From Streptomyces humi (GTDB lineage Bacteria; Actinomycetota; Actinomycetes; Streptomycetales; Streptomycetaceae), in contig NZ_LBMU02000099.1 of the NCBI RefSeq assembly GCF_001005085.2, positions 105,700 to 169,699 of the forward strand: a DNA stretch of 64,000 bases, read 5' to 3'. The translations under genes were made by a program, and so were the position numbers. Shown here piece after piece: positions 58,871-64,000 of the stretch. The notes below the pieces were generated by a model, which saw nothing but the letters and a program-made list of their open reading frames with translations, had not been told where the DNA came from and made no database searches. Position 1 is the stretch's first letter, and each line of letters begins with the position of its first letter.

Positions 58871-61507
58871 GTGTCAGCACCAACCCGCAAGAGACGATGG
58901 CTCACGATCTGTGCCATCACCGCGTCCGCCGCACTCGTCGCGACACCCGCCGGCGCCGCGCCCGGCAGGAACACGTCCCCGTTCGGGGCCCGCACCCTCG
59001 CTCGACTCGCCTCCGAACGCGACCGGTCGGTGGGCGCGGTCGACCCCAAGGTGAAGGCCGAGGACGACGATGACGGCAACGAGGCCGACGAGATAGCGGA
59101 GGGCGCGGACCAGTACGCCGAGGCCCGCACCTCGCCCGGCGTCGTCGCACCCGGCGCGTACGGCGCCGCCTGGAGCAGCCTGACCGACCTGCCCGCGACC
59201 GGCGGCAGTTGGCGCAACATCACCGACCTGCCGTACAACTCCGACGACTCCCGCTACCGGGACATCGACTCCAACTCCAGCGGCGGTTCGGGCGATGTCA
59301 CCGGCCGCATGGCCGCGATGGCGGCCGACAACGACGGTTACGTGTACGCCGGCAGCGCCGGCGGCGGTGTGTGGCGGTCCCAGCGGGGCGGCGGGCACTG
59401 GAAGCCCATCAGCGACAAGCTCTCCTCGCAGTCCACCGGCGCCCTCGCGCTCGACGGGTCGGGGCGGCTGTGGCTGGGCACCGGCGAGGCCACCACCAAC
59501 GCGGACGCCTACCTCGGCAGCGGCGTCTACGTCCTGTCCGACCCGCACCACGGCACCTTCTCGTCCCGCGGCAGGGTCGGCGGCGACGAACTGGAGTCCA
59601 CCACCATCCACGAACTCCGCTTCGGCGGCGGCAAGGTGTGGGCGGCCACCAGCGAGGGCGTGTGGAGCCACTCCACGAAGACCCTCAAGGGCGCCTGGAA
59701 ACTGGAGTTCGCACCCAACCCCGACTACCTGCCCGGCGGTTCGAAGGCGAACGACGACTCCGCCGCGTACAAGAACATCGCCAACGACATCGCGATCGAC
59801 CCCAAGGACCCCGGCAAGGTGATCCTGGCGGTCGGATGGCGCAGCGGTGACGACTACAACGGCTTCTACACCAAGGTCAACGGCGCCTGGACCCGCATCA
59901 GCAGCGGCTTCGGCGACCTGCCGACCGACCCGGACGACGTCGGCAACGTCACCTTCGCCCGCTCCGCCGACGGTTCCCGCTACTACGCGATCGACCAGTC
60001 GCCGGAGCAGCTGAACACCAACCCCGACAGCGGCCTGGAGGGCGTCTACAGTGCCGCCTCGCCGTCCGGGCCCTGGACGAAGATCGCCGACTACAAGCAA
60101 CTGGCCGCGGACGGCTCGGCGTTGACCTCCAGCGGCTACATGCCGGGCGTCCAGGCCTGGTACAACCAGTTCCTCACCGTCGACCCGAGCGACCCGAAGC
60201 ACGTGTACGCGGGCCTGGAGGAGGTCTACGAGACCAAGGACGGCGGCACCACCTGGTCCACCGTCGGCCCGTACTGGAACTTCGGCTTCTCCTGCTGGTC
60301 CATCGACCCGGCCAAGCAGACCGGTGACTGCAACCAGACCACCCACTCCGACCAGCACGGCGTCGCCATCGGCCGCTACCACGGCAAGAGCTTCGTGTAC
60401 GTCGGCAACGACGGCGGCGTCTACAAGCGCCCGGTCAACGGCTCCCAGGACGCCTCCGGCCACGCCACCGACTGGACCTCCCTCAACGACGGCACCATCG
60501 ACACCCTCCAGTACTACTCGGTGGGCATCGGGAAGGACCTGGCCCACGGCGGGGTCTCCGTCACCGGCGGCCTCCAGGACAACGGCCAGTCGATCCTGCG
60601 CAGCAACGACACGGTCATGGGTTCCGACTTCGGCGGCGACGGCGGCGACACCCTCACCGACCCCGCCAACGGCTGCAACCTGGCCGAGGAGTACGTGTAC
60701 CTCGCCGTCCAGGTGACCCAGAACTGCGCGGTCAACGACGGCAGCTGGACCACCGACGCCACCAAGGCCACGTCGTACAACGTCGCCCCGGCCGACAACG
60801 CCACCAGCGAGGCGCGGTTCATCGCCCCGCTCGCCACGGACGCCAAGGACAGCGACACCTGGATCGCGGGCGGCCGGCACGTCTGGGTGCAGACCCACGG
60901 CTACGCCATCCGCAGCGGCTCCGAGTGGAAGAGCGTGTACGACCTCGGCGCCGGACGCACCGCGACCGCCGTCGCCGCCTCGGGCGGCAAGGTCTACGCG
61001 GCCTGGTGCGGGCCCTGCAACAACCAGGGCTTCGCCCGCGGCATCTCGGTCGGCAACGCGGACGGCACCGGCTGGCACGACATCACCCTGCCGGTCGACG
61101 GGACCGTGCCGAACCGCTACCTCAGCGGCTTCGCCGTCGACCCGAAGAACGCCGACCACGTCTATCTCGCCGTCAACGGCTTCTCCCGGCACTGGACCGA
61201 GGGCCCCGGCGCGGGCGTCGGACACGTCTTCGAGTCCACCGACGGCGGCACCACCTGGAAGGACATCTCGGCGAACCTGCCCGACGTACCGACCAACTCC
61301 GCCGTGGTCACCCCGAACGGCGGCCTCGCCGTCGCCACCGACCTCGGTGTCGTCTACCGCGCTCCGGGCCGCACCCGGTGGGAGCGCGTCGGTTCGCTCC
61401 CGGCGGTCGCCGTGCTCCAGCTGAAGCTCGGCCCCGACGGCAGCACGCTGTACGCGGCCACGCACGGACGGGGCATCTACACCGTCAAGGTGCGCGACTG
61501 CCACTGA
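58871..61507 (+). CDS. Large secreted BNR/sortilin-type beta-propeller protein
   Basis: 878 residues from the GTG at 58871 with GGAGGATCC just upstream. A Sec signal (RRWLTICAITASAALVATPAGAAPG) is followed by an acidic stretch (KAEDDDDGNEADE). The rest is a series of BNR-like blades with Asp-box-type sequences: VWRSQRGGGHWKPIS, VYETKDGGTTWSTVG, VFESTDGGTTWKDIS. Two blocks of blades are typical of GH74-type or sortilin-like proteins, but I see no clear catalytic pair. It binds or hydrolyses a polymer outside the cell. Confidence 0.82.
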   Translation: MSAPTRKRRWLTICAITASAALVATPAGAAPGRNTSPFGARTLARLASERDRSVGAVDPKVKAEDDDDGNEADEIAEGADQYAEARTSPGVVAPGAYGAAWSSLTDLPATGGSWRNITDLPYNSDDSRYRDIDSNSSGGSGDVTGRMAAMAADNDGYVYAGSAGGGVWRSQRGGGHWKPISDKLSSQSTGALALDGSGRLWLGTGEATTNADAYLGSGVYVLSDPHHGTFSSRGRVGGDELESTTIHELRFGGGKVWAATSEGVWSHSTKTLKGAWKLEFAPNPDYLPGGSKANDDSAAYKNIANDIAIDPKDPGKVILAVGWRSGDDYNGFYTKVNGAWTRISSGFGDLPTDPDDVGNVTFARSADGSRYYAIDQSPEQLNTNPDSGLEGVYSAASPSGPWTKIADYKQLAADGSALTSSGYMPGVQAWYNQFLTVDPSDPKHVYAGLEEVYETKDGGTTWSTVGPYWNFGFSCWSIDPAKQTGDCNQTTHSDQHGVAIGRYHGKSFVYVGNDGGVYKRPVNGSQDASGHATDWTSLNDGTIDTLQYYSVGIGKDLAHGGVSVTGGLQDNGQSILRSNDTVMGSDFGGDGGDTLTDPANGCNLAEEYVYLAVQVTQNCAVNDGSWTTDATKATSYNVAPADNATSEARFIAPLATDAKDSDTWIAGGRHVWVQTHGYAIRSGSEWKSVYDLGAGRTATAVAASGGKVYAAWCGPCNNQGFARGISVGNADGTGWHDITLPVDGTVPNRYLSGFAVDPKNADHVYLAVNGFSRHWTEGPGAGVGHVFESTDGGTTWKDISANLPDVPTNSAVVTPNGGLAVATDLGVVYRAPGRTRWERVGSLPAVAVLQLKLGPDGSTLYAATHGRGIYTVKVRDCH

Positions 61508-61528
61508 CGCGCGCCCCGCGGTGAGGTG

Positions 61529-61560
61529 AGGGGTGACCCCGGTCCGCCGGGGTCACCCCT
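61529..61560. terminator. Bidirectional terminator between convergent genes
   Basis: AGGGGTGACCCCGG and CCGGGGTCACCCCT form a perfect 14-bp stem with loop TCCG. It ends the propeller gene and overlaps the last codons of the convergent lipoprotein gene. Confidence 0.88.
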
Positions 61561-62140
61561 CCCGCGGGTACGGGGTGACGGTCACCTCCAGCGTGAACGC
61601 GACCCGCGCCGCACCCGCCACGTCCGGTGCCTTCGCCGCCGCCGTGACGCGGGCGCCGCCGCCCCGGGTGCCCGCGGACCGCAGCGAGGCGTGGGCCGTG
61701 CCGTCCGCGTCCACCCGCCAGGCGGACACCAGGAGGAGGCCCGGCGCGGAACTCGCCACTCCCGTCCAGCGCCTGTCGTCCGTCCGGGGCCGCAGGACCA
61801 GTGAGATCACGGTTCCCGGCCGGACACACAACTGCCGCCGGACCGCGTCCCCCGGCGCGACGGAGACCTCCACCCGCCCCGCCGCACAGCCGCCGGCGGA
61901 AGGAGCCGCCGACCGCGAGGGCGAGGCCGGGGCCGGACTCGCCGACGAGGGACCGGACGGGTGCGGCGCGGACGCGGAAGCGGTCGAGGGCGGCGCGGAC
62001 CTGGGACCCGGAGTGCCGGCCGGTGACCCCGCCGAGGGGTCGCTCGACGGGCCGCCCGCCGCCCCGCCACCGCCCGCCGTGCCGCACGCGGCCAGCACCA
62101 GCACCGCGGCGATCGCATACCCACCGGCCCACCACCGCAT
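61553..62140 (-). CDS. Lipoprotein of unknown function
   Basis: 195 residues from the ATG at 62140 (GGGAGGT upstream). A lipoprotein signal with lipobox LVLAACGT (Cys19). A low-complexity Pro/Ser/Ala/Gly linker follows (residues 20-82). Then a domain of about 110 residues starts AGGCAAGRVEVSVAPGDAVRRQLCVRPGTVISLVLRP, with two cysteines that may form a disulphide, and ends FTLEVTVTPYPREG. All-beta in appearance; not recognised. Confidence 0.75.
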   Translation of the reverse strand: MRWWAGGYAIAAVLVLAACGTAGGGGAAGGPSSDPSAGSPAGTPGPRSAPPSTASASAPHPSGPSSASPAPASPSRSAAPSAGGCAAGRVEVSVAPGDAVRRQLCVRPGTVISLVLRPRTDDRRWTGVASSAPGLLLVSAWRVDADGTAHASLRSAGTRGGGARVTAAAKAPDVAGAARVAFTLEVTVTPYPREG

Positions 62141-62314
62141 CCCCGTACCTCCCTGCCCCTGACGTGTGCCTACCAGCATGCGCCACGCCCCGGCCCGGGC
62201 AAGCCCCGGCGGGCCCCGGAACCCGACGGCAGCGGAGCCCCGGTCCTGGGGCCCGCGTCGGGCTTCCGCGCTGCCGGGGCGTGTCCCACGGCGGAGACGG
62301 TCGTTCCTCAGGAC

Positions 62315-62521
62315 ATGAAGAAGATCGTCACCGCCGCCGCGCTCGCTCTGACGGGCCTCGCTGTCGCCGCCCCGGCCCACGCGGACGGAACCGCCCCCGC
62401 GCCCTCCCGTGACCTGGCCACCAAGGTGGCCGGAGCACTGCCCAAGGCCGCCGTGGCGGGCCTTGACGCGGCCGCCAAGTCCATGGCCACCGGCCTGAAG
62501 GACGCACCCCCGGCCAAGTAG
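62315..62521 (+). CDS. Small secreted alanine-rich protein
   Basis: 68 residues. A standard signal peptide (MKKIVTAAALALTGLAVAAPAHA) leaves a mature peptide of about 45 residues, DGTAPAPSRDLATKVAGALPKAAVAGLDAAAKSMATGLKDAPPAK, probably an amphipathic helix. The ribosome site is poor (CAGGAC). No family recognised; similar tiny exported proteins are common in Streptomyces. Confidence 0.68.
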   Translation: MKKIVTAAALALTGLAVAAPAHADGTAPAPSRDLATKVAGALPKAAVAGLDAAAKSMATGLKDAPPAK

Positions 62522-62610
62522 CTCCGGCCGTCACCCGGTCCGGGGCCGCAGGCAGGACGACGTCCGGTTCCCGCCAGCACCCCGGACCGCCCCGGGCCAG
62601 GCTGAACGGC

Positions 62611-63114
62611 ATGACCACCACTTTCCACGCCGAGCCCATCGCCCCGACGGCCCTCGCCGAACTCCGGATCCGGGACGACGCCGGAAGCCCGCCGCGCCCG
62701 TACACGGACGACGAGGGCGACGCACCACTGCGGTGCTGTCTGCGCTCCAGCACCGTCGGCGAGCGGATCACCCTCGTCTCGTACGCCCCCCTGCGCCGCT
62801 GGGCCGCGCGGACGCACGCCGACCCGGGGGCCTACGACGAACAGGGGCCGGTCTTCATCCACGCCGAGGAGTGCGGCGGCCCGGCCGACGACAGCCCCGG
62901 CTATCCCTGGGCCCGTCCCGGCGCCCTGCGCGTCCTGCGCCGCTACGACAGCCGGGGACACATCACGGGCGGGCGCATGCTGGACCTGCCCGGCGACGCC
63001 GACGCGGCCCTCGAACTCGCCCTGGCGGAAGCCTTCGCCGACCCCACGACCGCACAAGTGCACGTGCGGGCCGTCGAGTACGGCTGCTACCACTTCCGCG
63101 TGGACCGCCCCTGA
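62611..63114 (+). CDS. DUF1203-family protein
   Basis: 167 residues with the family pattern: RCCLRSSTVGERITLVSYAPLRRW, GPVFIHAEECGG (the FxHxxxC-like core) and VHVRAVEYGCYHFRVDRP at the end. The paired cysteines and histidines suggest a metal or thiol site. No experimental role is known. Stand-alone gene. Confidence 0.87.
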   Translation: MTTTFHAEPIAPTALAELRIRDDAGSPPRPYTDDEGDAPLRCCLRSSTVGERITLVSYAPLRRWAARTHADPGAYDEQGPVFIHAEECGGPADDSPGYPWARPGALRVLRRYDSRGHITGGRMLDLPGDADAALELALAEAFADPTTAQVHVRAVEYGCYHFRVDRP

Positions 63115-63218
63115 CGGGAAAACCGGGGCCAGCGGTACGCGGCGGCGCCCGGGATGATTGTCTTGCCCTGGCCACTTCCACACCGACCCGGCCCGGCCGC
63201 CAGGAGGACCCCGAAGTC

Positions 63219-63434
63219 ATGAGCAGCGCCTACACGTACGAATACAAGGTCGTCACCTTCCGGGAGTCGCTGATCGGCGACGCGCTGGACAGCGACAAGC
63301 TGGAGAAGGTGCTCAACAAGCACGCCGAGGACGGCTGGGCCCTCAAGGCCATCACGTCCGCCGACGTGAAGGGCCGCATAGGTCCCGGTGCCGTGGAGGG
63401 CCTGCTGCTGACCTTCGAACGCCCGCGCGGCTGA
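63219..63434 (+). CDS. DUF4177 small protein
   Basis: 71 residues beginning MSSAYTYEYKVVTFRESLIG, with the family hallmark EKVLNKHAEDGWALKAITSADVKGRIGPGAVEGLLLTFER (the L-N-x-x-A-x-x-G-W core). CAGGAGG lies 11 bases before the ATG. Function unknown; a single-domain alpha/beta protein. Confidence 0.87.
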   Translation: MSSAYTYEYKVVTFRESLIGDALDSDKLEKVLNKHAEDGWALKAITSADVKGRIGPGAVEGLLLTFERPRG

Positions 63435-63456
63435 CCGGAAGTCACCCCGGGCACGC

Positions 63457-63494
63457 CGAACGCCCCCGGCCCGCAGAGGGTTCGGGGGCGTTCG
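63457..63494. terminator. Bidirectional terminator between DUF4177 and DUF4235 genes
   Basis: CGAACGCCCCCG and CGGGGGCGTTCG make a perfect 12-bp stem with a 14-base loop, centred between the two convergent stop codons. Confidence 0.82.
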
Positions 63495-63516
63495 CCGTCG
63501 GCGCGGGTGCCGGGCG

Positions 63517-63783
63517 TCAGCCGGGCCAGGTCCCGGTCAGGTTGCGGACCCCGGTGGCGCCCGCACGGTCGACGGCCGCCTTCACCACGGCGAAGATCGC
63601 GCCCTGGAGCATCGCGGCGAGCAGCACCTCGCGCCAGGACCGGTCCTCGTCGGTGGCGTCCGGGGCGTCCTCGTCGTGGCCGAGCAGCTTCCACGCCTGT
63701 TTGAACAGCGCTCCCGCGGCCGCCCCGCCGGCGATGCCGAGAGCCAGCCCCACCGGTTTGTAAGCGATCTTCGAAACCTTCAC
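63517..63783 (-). CDS. DUF4235 membrane protein
   Basis: 88 residues from the GTG at 63783 (GGAGGG upstream). VKVSKIAYKPVGLALGIAGGAAAGALFKQAWKLLG and EVLLAAMLQGAIFAVVKAAVDRAGA are the two helices and the signature of DUF4235. It lies 4 bases after a DUF3618-type gene; the pair is normally found together with a phage-holin-family gene and is thought to act at the membrane under stress. Confidence 0.88.
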   Translation of the reverse strand: MKVSKIAYKPVGLALGIAGGAAAGALFKQAWKLLGHDEDAPDATDEDRSWREVLLAAMLQGAIFAVVKAAVDRAGATGVRNLTGTWPG

Positions 63784-63787
63784 CCGC

Positions 63788-64000
63788 TCATCCCTCCGTG
63801 CGGCGGCAGGCCACCCACACCACGACGGCCGCACCCGCCACCGCCAGCAGCACCTTGCGGTCGGCCTGCGCCAGTCGTGCCCCCTGAGCGGCCGTCCGCC
63901 GCACCGAGTCGGGCGCCCTGTCCTGCCAGACGCGACCCGCCTGGGCCGCCTTCGCCTTCAGTTCCCCTGCCTTGACGGCGGCCTGTTCCTTCAGCTGCCC
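63788..64000 (-). CDS. Partial DUF3618-type membrane protein (C-terminal part)
   Basis: The last 71 codons of a minus-strand gene that begins outside the window. It reads QLKEQAAVKAGELKAKAAQAG, then RVWQDRAPDSVRRTAAQGARLAQADRKVL and a final helix LLAVAGAAVVVWVACRRTEG. The coiled-coil followed by one helix, and the adjacent DUF4235 gene, fit DUF3618. Confidence 0.7.
   Translation of the reverse strand, partial: GQLKEQAAVKAGELKAKAAQAGRVWQDRAPDSVRRTAAQGARLAQADRKVLLAVAGAAVVVWVACRRTEG

Overview
The window is high-GC chromosomal DNA from an actinomycete, almost certainly Streptomyces or a close relative. The evidence is strong third-position GC bias, many GTG starts and one TTG start, ATGA/GTGA operon overlaps, Tat and lipoprotein exports, and a dense mix of TetR/GntR/IclR/MarR/Fur regulators beside small transport or catabolic operons. 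There are no rRNA genes, no confident tRNA, no CRISPR, no transposase, no prophage and no PKS/NRPS cluster. It reads as chromosome-arm accessory metabolism.

Layout. 1-3.1 kb: start of a zinc/quinone-type dehydrogenase gene, then two secreted phospholipase C-type enzymes. 3.2-7.7 kb: a minus-strand cluster GntR - ADP-ribosylglycohydrolase - NCS1 permease - PfkB kinase, with a 27/28-bp minisatellite in the middle; this matches the E. coli yegTUVW gene set with a different transporter. 7.8-10.1 kb: DUF2180 protein, Fur-family repressor and catalase, with the same 16-bp motif in two promoters. 10.4-11.7 kb: a 17-bp repeat, a doubly frameshifted pseudogene (ABC ATPase head joined to a DUF3237-like tail), an iron box and a siderophore-interacting flavoprotein. 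11.7-14.5 kb: an unrecognised protein, a TetR regulator and an MFS exporter. 14.6-20.4 kb: a DUF1684 gene plus a complete Opp/Dpp-type ABC importer in one tight operon. 20.4-24.5 kb: an epimerase divergent from its TetR regulator across a large inverted repeat, then a MarR regulator with an MFS-universal-stress fusion transporter. 24.6-27.8 kb: IclR regulator with an ornithine-cyclodeaminase homologue, divergent from an amidohydrolase. 27.9-32.0 kb: MFS/TetR divergent pair and a CASTOR/POLLUX-like ion channel.

32.0-32.3 kb holds eight 13-bp repeats followed by a candidate free-standing structured RNA with its own -10 element and perfect terminator. 32.3-35.9 kb: P-loop kinase-like protein and a large Tat-exported GH106-like alpha-L-rhamnosidase with two LacI-type operators. 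36.1-40.0 kb: an iron-box-controlled ferric-siderophore ABC importer with a fused double permease. 40.4-45.1 kb: MHS-family symporter with a repetitive tail, ABC exporter, DUF2630 protein and amidohydrolase. 45.2-47.1 kb: unknown protein, nitroreductase and TetR regulator. 47.1-51.3 kb: a four-gene sugar operon (two sugar isomerase/epimerases flanking two Gfo/Idh/MocA dehydrogenases). 51.4-53.4 kb: SSS symporter with its DUF485 partner. 53.9-64 kb: secreted and envelope proteins (L,D-transpeptidase, GH3-like lipoprotein, GH16-like enzyme, BNR propeller protein), an MpaB-like protein, a short membrane protein of 57 aa, and small DUF1203/DUF4177/DUF4235/DUF3618 proteins.

Common themes are uptake and breakdown of sugars, nucleosides, peptides and iron chelates under local repressors, and an unusual number of short tandem repeats in gaps between genes. 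Family names come from reading the translated sequences; no database search was possible.
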